Source of the DNA: Pseudomonas izuensis
GTDB lineage: Bacteria > Pseudomonadota > Gammaproteobacteria > Pseudomonadales > Pseudomonadaceae
Direction of reading: 5' to 3'
Length of the DNA: 64,000 bases
NCBI RefSeq assembly: GCF_009861505.1
Contig: NZ_WTFT01000037.1
Location: 62,001 to 126,000 of the forward strand
The notes below the pieces were generated by a model. The model ran no database searches. It saw only the letters and a list, made by a program, of their open reading frames with translations, and was not told where the DNA came from. This document shows, piece by piece, positions 27,084 to 35,858 of this stretch (positions are counted from its first letter, which is position 1; each line of letters begins with the position of its first letter). A program made the translations under genes and the position numbers.

Positions 27084-30000
27084 TCAATCCAGCGCAAAAC
27101 AAGCCTTTGACTGGTCAGCCGTCATGGCCGCTTCGGTCAAACGCTTCAACAAGGCGTCCTCAGCCCTGTTTTGTTCGGCTGCAATACTGCCCACTTCTGT
27201 CAGGTAGTCCACGCCAAACGTCGGGTCGTTTTCAGCCGCCGTCTCCATCCGCACGTGAAAAGGCGCAGTCAGGTCGTTGAACTGTTTGCCATGGTGCTGT
27301 CGCAAAAAATCGCTCCAGAACGTGCGGCCGCTGATGTAAGTCGATAGTTCAGCAGGTGTTTCTGCGGCGAGGACCTTGTTGTAGGCCGTATCCAGATCGT
27401 TTGGTTTTACGCCACTTAGCGATGCGTAACGCATATGCAGGGGCTGGCCGACCAGTTCAAGCCTGTCGGCCAGGCCAGTGCGGTAGGCCAGTTCCACTTC
27501 CACCGGATCGAGCGCCTGATTGGCCAATGCATGCTCCCGAGCGAGTCTGGCGAGATAATCCAGTCGAAACAGGCGCCGTCCAAGACTCAGCAGCCGCGCC
27601 GCCTGATCGTGAGCATTGCCGGACTGGCGCACCACCCGATCGATATCCACTGCCACCTCAAGATTGCTGAAGATGGTGGCCGCAGAATCAGCGCAATTGG
27701 CTTTTACCGCCATCGACAGCAATTGAGCGCGTAATGCCGAGTCAATCTGAGTCGCTTCAATGACACTCCAGACTCGCCGGGTCATGTCTTCATGCACAAA
27801 ACGGCTATCCGCGGAACTTCCAAGTTCTGACAGCAGCTCAAGGAATCCATTGGAATCGGGTTCGTTTTTCAGGGCCAGCCATGCCCGATTACAACTGGCA
27901 TAGGTTTCTTCAACCGTTTTTGGCATCCACAAATCTCGAGCCCGTTGCTCGCTGAGCACCTCGGCTCTGTCGTCCAGAACCCCCATTCCGATGCCCGTGT
28001 TGTCACGGTAGTTTTCCAGCCTGGTACGGCTCGCTGCGGAGATGGGGTTGAAGCGCAGGTTGATTGCCCGGGTGAATCGCTGAGGGGCCCGGAGCAGCCA
28101 GTCCGGCAGCTCCCGAATCTGGTTACCTCGCAAGTCCACCATGTCCAGATAGGGCGGCCGGGAAAGCCCGACGGGTAGCTCCGTGGCGTGGGTATTGCTC
28201 AGGAACAGAGATTGCAGATCCAGCATCTTGCTGACATCGATCGTCGCCCCCAATTGATTGCCACTGAGCCCCAAGGTACGCAAATTTCGCAGGTCGGCCA
28301 GTTTGCGCAACGTGTGTTCGGTCAGCTTTATCTGATTGCCGTCCAGACTCAAGTGCTCAAGATTGGGCATCTGCGACAACGCCTCAGGCAATCGTGTGAG
28401 TCGATTGCGGTCCAGCTCCAGAGTGACCAGGCCTTTGAACGGTCTGAGGAAATACGCCAGCTCATCACCGGCCTGCATGTCCTTGATGGAAAGGCTGCGC
28501 ACATGGGCGACATCCTGCTCCGTCAACGTCGGCAACGGCCCCACCGGGCTACGGTCCACCGTGAGCGCTGTAGAAGGCTGATTTTGCCGAGCCACCCGGC
28601 GCCAGCAGTTTTCGATGGCATTGGCCACCTGACGACGATTCACACGTATGTCGTCGAGTTGCCCCGGTAGCGTCTTCATTTGCGCTTCATCGTCACGCCA
28701 GGCATGCAGCACCCCGAGCAACTTCTTCAACTGCTGCCCCAGCTCCTTGATTCGATTCACCCGCGCCAGCTGAGTACTGCCGGCGTTGTCGAGAAATGAC
28801 GAAACCTGGGCATCGGTGAACAACGGATAGAGTTTTCTGACTTTACGAACCAGGCCCAGCGAATAGGAACTCGCAGCGGGAGGATTCGCCTGGACACAGG
28901 CAGAAAGGTGTTTCGGTGTCTCACTGCGCTCCCCCCGTAGCAGCCGAGCGGTATGCACCGGATCGCCGGTAGCTGCCCTGGACAAGCGTGAACGCAATGT
29001 TGGGACATCCAATGCATCGTTGCCCGTGAAACCCATGCCGGTGCGTTGAGTGGCAGGCAGCGCATCCAGTATCGACTGAAGGAGCGTTTCGCTCTTCAGC
29101 GTGGAAGACACACTGCCATTGATTTGAGTGACCTGAAAGCCGCTGGACGTCTTGATGATCACTGCGCGCGACTGCGCACCCGCATCGCCCACACTGTCCA
29201 GCAAGGTGCCGGTCATTGAGCCCTGCCGTACTTCAAGTCGACAGCCGTCACCCCAACCCTGCACCCGATCCATCAGCCCGAGCGTCAGATTGTCAGTATC
29301 GGGATTGGCCAGTTGCGGCAGATGCAAGCCCGTAATTGCGCGGTCCTGCCTTAACACAGCCTGGGCTTCGTCGACCTGCCGGGCGAGTTCCATTCCAAGG
29401 GTCTTGCGATCACGCAGAAAGCTGCGATCCCTGCCAGAGGCGTTCTCCAGCAACTCCTGGCGCACACGGACGGGAAGGTCGGCAGCGTGTTCGCCCAGCG
29501 TAGCAACCTCACCGGTGGCGGTGCCGTCCCAGGATTTATAGAGCCACTCAAACAACGGCTGGCGATTGCTCTTGAGATGGCTGGCGATTTTCCGCGCCAA
29601 CAGCAGCGACTTCGACTCGGTAGTCGACACACCAATCATCGCCTCGACTTCTTTCGGATAGAGGCCCGGGATGACGGTATCGAGCAGTTTTCCTGAATCA
29701 AGCTGCACCTGGGAAACATGCACAGAGTTGATCTCGTCATCCGTTGGTGCCGCTTCCGGGTAACGCGCGATAATCGCTTCTTCTCCGTCGAGCACTTTAA
29801 TAAAGCGCTCCGCCGGCCAGCCAGGTAACCTCGGTAGCGTATGAAGTTGCTCCTGAATGAAGTCCGTATTCGCAGTTTCTCCCCGATCCATCGCCTCGAC
29901 CAACGCGCTGATGCGCCGGTCGATCTTGAAGCGCTCGACACTATCATTCAGCCATTGCGGTAACTTGAGGTGGCTTTCATGGAGCTGGTGCAGCTTGTCA

Positions 30001-31892
30001 GGCGTCATGTCGGTGATGTCGGCAATGGCTTCCAGGTCAGTGCCGAGATCGTTCAGGCGCGGGTCCGTGCGCCCCAACGCATAAGCACCGTCACGCCACT
30101 CGTGCGCATGTTCGTGAACATGCCGCCAGCCACCTTCCACGTTTCGCTCGACGGCAGGCTGATAGGCGTCAGTGCGCACAGGATGGTTGAGGGTCCAGGC
30201 CGATCCGGCAGTTTTGCGGGTGACTTGAAAGGTTGCTCCATCCATGACGATCGATGTCTGTCCGGCATGCTGGAGGAGCCCTTGCGAATCAGGTTGCACG
30301 TTGGCTGGCAGCGTCCTGATTTGTTGATAGGGTTTGAGATCGGGTTTCCATAACCTCGCTTTACCATCATGAGTGATGGCCTCTAAGCCGTCGAAGAAGG
30401 CCTCCTGCTCTTTCACGCCTTTACTGATAGCAGTCGCGATTATTTTTCCGCCCGCGACAAACGCCGCCAACTGCGCGACGTTTTCGACCACATTCAGCAA
30501 ATGGGACAACGCCTCTGTCCGCTCGCCATGGGTCCAGTCAACCACACCTTCATACACCTCGCTGACGATGTCGACGACCGCCGCTGCCAGCATCAATTGG
30601 CCAATCACCGGGACGAAAAAAGAAGCCGCGTTCAATAGCATTAGCCCGCCATCCAGCAATAATTGAATGGTTTTTTCCCGTAGTTGCTCATCGACGTCTT
30701 CGGTTGGAACGGCAAGGATCCGCGCGTCTGCTTGAGTCGTGCTGATAAATGCACTGAAGAAAAAATCGCCAATACAGGTATCGGCGGGGGCGGCTTTAAG
30801 CGTGCCCAAGGTCTTGCCCTTGTCAAACGAAGTAAAGAATCCGGTTTTATCGTGGCCGTGCAGATACTGCTCGACGAACGATTTTCTGTAGCTTTTGCTT
30901 TGCAAATGGAGGGTCAGGTAAACCTTGAATTCATCCAGCGAAGCGTATTCATACAACGGTCGTCGGGGTTCGTTGGGCATGTAAACCACGCATCTGGCCT
31001 TCGGGGCGGTATCGATGGAGACTTTGGTAAACACCAGCACCCCACAAATGCAGGCGTCATGAATCATCAGCCCCTGCCAAACCACTGGCCCGCCATCGAA
31101 CAGCGCGTCCCTGGTTTGGCCCGCAGGGGCGTCCTGTTCGACCACGCTCAGCAACATCGTATAGGCAGCCTGGGTGATGTCCTTTTTCAGGTAGGCCATG
31201 TGAAGGGCGACTTGCATGTCCAGCACCTTCAAACGCCGGATGTCAGCCGCGGAAGCTCGATCATCGACAGGCATACCCCTCACCGGTTTGACCGGCAACG
31301 CCAGGGCTTCATCGATATGGCGCTGATACCGGGTGCCCAGGTCGAGTTCGCGACAGAGCGTCGCGAAATTTTCTGGGGTTATTACAGTGCCTGATTGGGC
31401 CTTCGCATCGATTCGTATCAGTGAGCCTGCCGCCATCCCGCCGATCTCCGCTTCCCCGGAGGTGAAATTTTCCATGGCGGCATGGAGCAAGCTGCGTGAG
31501 AGGGTGTCAGCGTTATTCAAGTAGCCGATAGGGAACAGTCCCGTTGACGAATACTCTTTTTTTGGGCCTTCCAGTGTGTCTCGCCCGACGTCGAGATCGA
31601 CCGCCCATTTACCCTTGAGGAAGACGGTCAATTGCTCTTTGCAGAATTCGTCCAGCGGCTTGAGCTTTTCGAGCGCTGCCCTGGCCTTGGTTTGAGCCAG
31701 AAAAGACTGCTCGAACGCGGCTTTCAGCGCCTGCACCACGCTCAAATCCGCTTTCGCCAGCCATTCTGGAATGGACGCTTGCAGCACCTGGGCCTTGTCC
31801 AGATCGCCTGTGCGTTCCAGCAACGCCTCGAGACGTTGTGCCGGTGTCATCGGTACCGCCGCAGGGGCGGCCTTGGGTGTTGTGGGTTGCAT
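27084..31892 (-). CDS. Large LRR protein with NEL-type E3 ubiquitin ligase domain (effector-like)
   Basis: 1602 aa from the ATG at 31892 (AAGGA, 9 nt spacing). The first ~1000 residues resemble the dermonecrotic-toxin-like DUF6543 region, with a hydrophobic stretch at about 415-450 (LLLNAASFFVPVIGQLMLAA). Leucine-rich repeats follow at about 1130-1265 (LVTLELDRNRLTRLPEAL, LEHLSLDGNQI, LRTLGLSGNQL, LDMVDLRGNQIRELP). The last ~310 residues match the NEL ligase fold of IpaH/SspH effectors: C1400-A-D1402 in VKANCADSAATIFSNLE is the CxD catalytic motif, and GQPLHMRYASLSGVKPNDLD matches a later conserved block. Such enzymes ubiquitinate eukaryotic host proteins after secretion. No signal peptide and no secretion genes are seen nearby. 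Confidence 0.88.
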   Translation of the reverse strand: MQPTTPKAAPAAVPMTPAQRLEALLERTGDLDKAQVLQASIPEWLAKADLSVVQALKAAFEQSFLAQTKARAALEKLKPLDEFCKEQLTVFLKGKWAVDLDVGRDTLEGPKKEYSSTGLFPIGYLNNADTLSRSLLHAAMENFTSGEAEIGGMAAGSLIRIDAKAQSGTVITPENFATLCRELDLGTRYQRHIDEALALPVKPVRGMPVDDRASAADIRRLKVLDMQVALHMAYLKKDITQAAYTMLLSVVEQDAPAGQTRDALFDGGPVVWQGLMIHDACICGVLVFTKVSIDTAPKARCVVYMPNEPRRPLYEYASLDEFKVYLTLHLQSKSYRKSFVEQYLHGHDKTGFFTSFDKGKTLGTLKAAPADTCIGDFFFSAFISTTQADARILAVPTEDVDEQLREKTIQLLLDGGLMLLNAASFFVPVIGQLMLAAAVVDIVSEVYEGVVDWTHGERTEALSHLLNVVENVAQLAAFVAGGKIIATAISKGVKEQEAFFDGLEAITHDGKARLWKPDLKPYQQIRTLPANVQPDSQGLLQHAGQTSIVMDGATFQVTRKTAGSAWTLNHPVRTDAYQPAVERNVEGGWRHVHEHAHEWRDGAYALGRTDPRLNDLGTDLEAIADITDMTPDKLHQLHESHLKLPQWLNDSVERFKIDRRISALVEAMDRGETANTDFIQEQLHTLPRLPGWPAERFIKVLDGEEAIIARYPEAAPTDDEINSVHVSQVQLDSGKLLDTVIPGLYPKEVEAMIGVSTTESKSLLLARKIASHLKSNRQPLFEWLYKSWDGTATGEVATLGEHAADLPVRVRQELLENASGRDRSFLRDRKTLGMELARQVDEAQAVLRQDRAITGLHLPQLANPDTDNLTLGLMDRVQGWGDGCRLEVRQGSMTGTLLDSVGDAGAQSRAVIIKTSSGFQVTQINGSVSSTLKSETLLQSILDALPATQRTGMGFTGNDALDVPTLRSRLSRAATGDPVHTARLLRGERSETPKHLSACVQANPPAASSYSLGLVRKVRKLYPLFTDAQVSSFLDNAGSTQLARVNRIKELGQQLKKLLGVLHAWRDDEAQMKTLPGQLDDIRVNRRQVANAIENCWRRVARQNQPSTALTVDRSPVGPLPTLTEQDVAHVRSLSIKDMQAGDELAYFLRPFKGLVTLELDRNRLTRLPEALSQMPNLEHLSLDGNQIKLTEHTLRKLADLRNLRTLGLSGNQLGATIDVSKMLDLQSLFLSNTHATELPVGLSRPPYLDMVDLRGNQIRELPDWLLRAPQRFTRAINLRFNPISAASRTRLENYRDNTGIGMGVLDDRAEVLSEQRARDLWMPKTVEETYASCNRAWLALKNEPDSNGFLELLSELGSSADSRFVHEDMTRRVWSVIEATQIDSALRAQLLSMAVKANCADSAATIFSNLEVAVDIDRVVRQSGNAHDQAARLLSLGRRLFRLDYLARLAREHALANQALDPVEVELAYRTGLADRLELVGQPLHMRYASLSGVKPNDLDTAYNKVLAAETPAELSTYISGRTFWSDFLRQHHGKQFNDLTAPFHVRMETAAENDPTFGVDYLTEVGSIAAEQNRAEDALLKRLTEAAMTADQSKACFALD

Positions 31893-32176
31893 GAGCAATG
31901 TCCTTATTGCGTTGAGGGCTGCTCAGTTTATGAAGCTCGACAGCCGTTTGATAATTCGAATACCGGGTCGAATCGGAGCGCATCCCAGCAACTATTTCCA
32001 TGCATCACCTCATTAATTACCACCACCGCCCTGCGCGCCTGTGCTTGTCCGGCAACGCCTGCTTATAACCGATCGGTCTAAAACTCCCGTTACCGAGGCG
32101 GGTCAGTTTCTGAGTACCCGCCGTTTTGGCCGGGTATCGATTGACCCTCCCCAACGGAAAAACCGGTAAGGAATTT
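31893..32176. other. Divergent control region, NEL gene / NAGGN operon
   Basis: 284 bp between divergent starts. It holds a hairpin with T-run at 32097-32127 (plus-strand sense), a CCGATCGG palindrome near 32070, and, on the minus strand, an ATG at 32001 with a strong GAGGTG site that opens a different frame overlapping the NEL gene start. No hrp-box-like promoter was recognised. Confidence 0.5.
32097..32127 (+). promoter_or_regulatory. Leader hairpin with T-run upstream of the NAGGN operon
   Basis: GGCGGGT (32097-32103) pairs with ACCCGCC (32116-32122), then GTTTTGG. It resembles an intrinsic terminator in the direction of the amidotransferase gene, 50 bp before its ATG, so it may be an attenuator. 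The 12-nt loop and short T-run make it weak. Confidence 0.4.
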
Positions 32177-33949
32177 ATGTGCGGATTAGCTGGCGAGTTA
32201 CGTTTTGACGATCAACCTGCAGACCTTGCAGCCATTGAGCGAATCACCCATCACCTGGCGCCACGCGGCCCTGACGCCTGGGGTTTTCACAGCCAGGGGC
32301 CGATTGCCCTGGGCCATCGACGCCTGAAAATCATGGACCTGTCGAACCGCTCGGCGCAGCCGATGATCGACCATCAACTGGGTCTTTCCCTGGCCTTCAA
32401 CGGCGCGATCTACAATTTCCCCGAACTTCGCACCGAGCTGGAAAGCCTGGGGTATGCCTTCTATTCCGGTGGCGACACCGAAGTGCTGCTCAAGGGGTTT
32501 CACGCCTGGGGTGAGGCGCTGCTGCCCAAGCTCAATGGCATGTTCGCGTTCGCCATCTGGGATCGCGATGCCAAACGTCTGTTCATCGCCCGCGACCGCC
32601 TCGGCGTGAAGCCGTTGTACCTGTCGCGCACCGGCCAACGCCTGCGCTTCGCCTCGTCGCTGCCGGCGTTGCTCAAGGGCGGCGACATCAACCCGGTCCT
32701 CGATCCGGTCGCACTCAATCACTACTTGAACTTCCACGCCGTGGTCCCCGCGCCACGCACCTTGCTGGCGGGCATCGAAAAACTGGCGCCGGCCACCTGG
32801 ATGCGCATTGAAGCGGATGGCACCACCGAGCAGAAAACCTGGTGGAGCCTGCCCTACGGTCCTCGCGCCGATGAGCTGAATCTGACCCTCGAAGACTGGC
32901 GCGACCGGGTGCTCGACAGCACCCGCGATGCGGTGGCGATCCGTCAGCGCGCGGCGGTAGACGTCGGCGTGCTGCTGTCCGGCGGTGTCGACTCGAGCAT
33001 GCTCGTCGGTCTGTTGCGTGAGGTCGGCGTGGAAAACCTCTCGACCTTCTCCATCGGATTCCAGGATGCCGGCGGCGAGCGTGGCGACGAGTTCCAATAC
33101 TCAGACCTGATCGCCAGACATTACGGCACCGAGCACCATCAATTGCGCATCGACGAAAAAGAGATCATCGAACAACTGCCCGCCGCGTTCCGCGCGATGA
33201 GCGAGCCGATGGTCAGCCATGACTGCATCGCGTTCTACCTGCTGTCGCGGGAAGTGGCCAGGCACTGCAAAGTGGTGCAAAGCGGCCAGGGTGCCGACGA
33301 ATTGTTTGCCGGCTACCACTGGTATCCGCAGATTGACGGCGCCGACGATCCATACGCGGCCTATCGCGAGGCGTTTTTCGACCGCAGCTACGAGGACTAC
33401 GCCGCCACCGTGCAACCGAAATGGCTGACCGCAAACGACGCCGCCGGTGACTTCGTCAAAGAGCACTTCGCACAACCGGGGGCCGACGCAGCGGTGGACA
33501 AAGCCCTGCGCCTGGACAGCACGGTGATGCTGGTGGATGACCCGGTCAAACGCGTCGACAACATGACCATGGCCTGGGGCCTGGAAGCGCGCACGCCGTT
33601 TCTCGACTATCGCCTGGTGGAGCTGTCGGCCCGGGTGCCGGCCAGGTTCAAGCTGCCGGACGGCGGCAAGCAGGTGCTCAAGGAAGCGGCACGGCTGGTG
33701 ATTCCAAGCGAGGTGATCGACCGCAAAAAAGGCTACTTCCCGGTGCCAGGCCTCAAGCATTTGCAGGGCGATACGCTGAACTGGGTGCGTGAACTGCTGC
33801 TCGATCCGAGTCAGGATCGCGGCCTGTTCAACCCGGCGATGCTCGACCGTCTGCTGACCGACCCGCAAGGCCAATTGACCCCGTTGCGCGGTTCCAAGCT
33901 GTGGCAACTGGCAGCGCTGAACCTGTGGCTCAGCGAACAAGGAATCTGA
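32177..33949 (+). CDS. asnO: N-acetylglutaminylglutamine amidotransferase (asparagine synthetase-like)
   Basis: 590 aa. The start MCGLAGELRF exposes the glutaminase nucleophile Cys2. The N-terminal Ntn amidotransferase (1-~210) is followed by a synthetase domain with PP-loop SGGVDS at 268-273. Homologues amidate N-acetylglutaminylglutamine to give the osmolyte NAGGN. The next gene (3 nt gap) encodes the dipeptide synthetase and the third the associated peptidase, which makes this assignment firm over asparagine synthetase. It is expected to be induced by osmotic stress; the leader carries a hairpin. Confidence 0.92.
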   Translation: MCGLAGELRFDDQPADLAAIERITHHLAPRGPDAWGFHSQGPIALGHRRLKIMDLSNRSAQPMIDHQLGLSLAFNGAIYNFPELRTELESLGYAFYSGGDTEVLLKGFHAWGEALLPKLNGMFAFAIWDRDAKRLFIARDRLGVKPLYLSRTGQRLRFASSLPALLKGGDINPVLDPVALNHYLNFHAVVPAPRTLLAGIEKLAPATWMRIEADGTTEQKTWWSLPYGPRADELNLTLEDWRDRVLDSTRDAVAIRQRAAVDVGVLLSGGVDSSMLVGLLREVGVENLSTFSIGFQDAGGERGDEFQYSDLIARHYGTEHHQLRIDEKEIIEQLPAAFRAMSEPMVSHDCIAFYLLSREVARHCKVVQSGQGADELFAGYHWYPQIDGADDPYAAYREAFFDRSYEDYAATVQPKWLTANDAAGDFVKEHFAQPGADAAVDKALRLDSTVMLVDDPVKRVDNMTMAWGLEARTPFLDYRLVELSARVPARFKLPDGGKQVLKEAARLVIPSEVIDRKKGYFPVPGLKHLQGDTLNWVRELLLDPSQDRGLFNPAMLDRLLTDPQGQLTPLRGSKLWQLAALNLWLSEQGI

Positions 33950-33952
33950 GCG

Positions 33953-35701
33953 ATGAAACCCCACTCCACTGCAATCAACCAACGCCTGTTGCGCGGTCAG
34001 GCGCCCTCTTACGAACGTTTGCAGGCACGCCTGGCCGAAGATGGCAGCGAACTGGGCGCGGCACCGATCGCGGTCCACTGCGGCTGGGGCCGGTTGCTGA
34101 TCGGTCACACCTTTGCCGATGCAGCCAGCCTCGCCCGGGAGCTGCTCAACGAGCAGCCCGGTGAACGCGACATTGCGTTGTACGTCGCCGCCCCCCAACA
34201 GGTGCTGGGGCTGGAGCCGACCCAGCTGTTCCTCGACCCGTCCGATACCTTGCGCCTGTGGTTCAGCGATTACCGCCAGGCCACCCGGGTGTTTCGCGGG
34301 TTTCGTATCCGTCGTGCCCAGAGCGACGCCGACTGGAGCGCGATCAATCAGCTGTACCACGCACGCGGCATGCTGCCGGTCGACACCACTTTGCTCACGC
34401 CGCGACACTTGGGTGGTCCGGTGTACTGGCTGGCCGAAGACGAGGACAGCGGCGCGGTGATCGGCAGTGTCATGGGCCTCGATCATCACAAGGCCTTCAA
34501 CGATCCGGAAAACGGCAGCAGCCTGTGGTGCCTGGCGGTTGATCCACACTGTTCCCGGCCGGGGGTCGGTGAAGTGCTGGTGCGGCATTTGATCGAACAC
34601 TGCATGAGCCGCGGGCTCAGTTACCTCGACCTGTCCGTGCTGCATGACAATCGCCAGGCGAAGAACCTGTACACCAAGCTCGGTTTTCGCAACCTCTCGA
34701 CCTTCGCCATCAAGCGTAAGAACGGCATCAATCAACCCCTGTTTCTCGGCCCCGGCCCCGAAGCCGCCTTCAACCCCTACGCGCGGATCATCGTCGAGGA
34801 AGCACACCGGCGTGGCATTGATGTGCAGGTGGATGACGCCGATGCCGGGATGTTCACCCTCAGCCATGGTGGACGCCGGGTGCGCTGCCGCGAGTCCCTC
34901 AGCGACCTGACCAGCGCTATCAGCATGACGCTGTGTCAGGACAAGAGCCTGACCCACAAAGTACTCAAGGGTGCGGGCCTGAACCTGCCGGCTCAGCAAT
35001 TGGCGGGCAATGCCGATGACAACCTGGCGTTTCTCGACGAGCACCACAGGGTGGTGGTCAAGCCACTGGACGGTGAGCAGGGACACGGCGTGGCGGTGGA
35101 TTTGCAGACCATCGAAGACGTTCAGCAAGCCATTGAAGCTGCCCGCCGATTCGACAGTCGCGTGCTGCTGGAAAGTTTCCACGAGGGCCTCGACCTGCGG
35201 ATTCTGGTGATTGGTTTTGAAGTGGTGGCCGCTGCGATTCGCCGACCGGCTGAAGTGGTGGGTGATGGTCAACACTCCATCGGCGCGCTGATCGAAGCCC
35301 AGAGCCGGCGGCGACAGGCGGCCACGAGCGGCGAAAGCAAAATCCCGCTGGACCCGGAAACCCAACGCACCTTGCATGCAGCCGGCCACGACTACAGCAG
35401 CATTCTGCCTGCCGGCGAGCATCTGTTCGTCCGGCGTACGGCGAATCTGCATACCGGCGGGGTGCTGGAGGATGTCACTGCGATCCTCCACCCGACCTTG
35501 CTTGATGCCGCCGTGCGAGCTGCGCGGGCGCTGGATATTCCCATGGTCGGCCTCGACTTGATGGTCTGCGCCGCCGATCAACCGCAGTACGTGTTTATCG
35601 AAGCCAACGAACGCGCCGGACTGGCCAACCATGAGCCGCAACCGACGGCGGAACGGTTTGTGGATTTGTTGTTTCCGCATAGTCAGTCGGTCGCCTTGTA
35701 G
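33953..35701 (+). CDS. ngg: N-acetylglutaminylglutamine synthetase (GNAT / ATP-grasp fusion)
   Basis: 582 aa. The first half contains a GNAT acetyltransferase domain (about 100-255; CLAVDPHCSRPGVGEVLVRHL, LHDNRQAKNLYTKLGF). The second half is an ATP-grasp ligase (VVVKPLDGEQGHGVAV near 368; VFIEANERAG near the end). Together they acetylate glutamine and ligate a second glutamine to give the NAGGN precursor. The stop of the preceding gene is 3 nt upstream, so the two are cotranscribed. Confidence 0.92.
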   Translation: MKPHSTAINQRLLRGQAPSYERLQARLAEDGSELGAAPIAVHCGWGRLLIGHTFADAASLARELLNEQPGERDIALYVAAPQQVLGLEPTQLFLDPSDTLRLWFSDYRQATRVFRGFRIRRAQSDADWSAINQLYHARGMLPVDTTLLTPRHLGGPVYWLAEDEDSGAVIGSVMGLDHHKAFNDPENGSSLWCLAVDPHCSRPGVGEVLVRHLIEHCMSRGLSYLDLSVLHDNRQAKNLYTKLGFRNLSTFAIKRKNGINQPLFLGPGPEAAFNPYARIIVEEAHRRGIDVQVDDADAGMFTLSHGGRRVRCRESLSDLTSAISMTLCQDKSLTHKVLKGAGLNLPAQQLAGNADDNLAFLDEHHRVVVKPLDGEQGHGVAVDLQTIEDVQQAIEAARRFDSRVLLESFHEGLDLRILVIGFEVVAAAIRRPAEVVGDGQHSIGALIEAQSRRRQAATSGESKIPLDPETQRTLHAAGHDYSSILPAGEHLFVRRTANLHTGGVLEDVTAILHPTLLDAAVRAARALDIPMVGLDLMVCAADQPQYVFIEANERAGLANHEPQPTAERFVDLLFPHSQSVAL

Positions 35702-35723
35702 AGAGGATCGTCTGGTCGACCGC

Positions 35724-35789
35724 CTTCGCTGGCAAGCCAGCTCCTACAGAAATTGCGCAAAACCTGTAGGAGCTGGCTTGCCAGCGAAG
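35724..35789. repeat. REPIN 9 (head-inside type)
   Basis: CTTCGCTGGCAAGCCAGCTC...CTACAG and its inverse with a short centre. It lies inside the NAGGN gene cluster, between ngg and the peptidase gene, and may therefore be transcribed with it. Confidence 0.92.
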
Positions 35790-35858
35790 ACGGCCTGACA
35801 GCCAACGAATGTCTTCCTCATCGAAACCATCGATGGCCTCAACTCATCAGGAGTTTCC

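Noticed and set aside
32041..32090. AlgU-type promoter for the NAGGN operon
   Set aside because: GGCAAC...TCTAA has a 20-bp spacer and poor -35; not supportable.
33101..35680. 859-codon open frame antisense to asnO and ngg
   Set aside because: It crosses two well-supported genes on the opposite strand and has the composition of a reverse-complement shadow.
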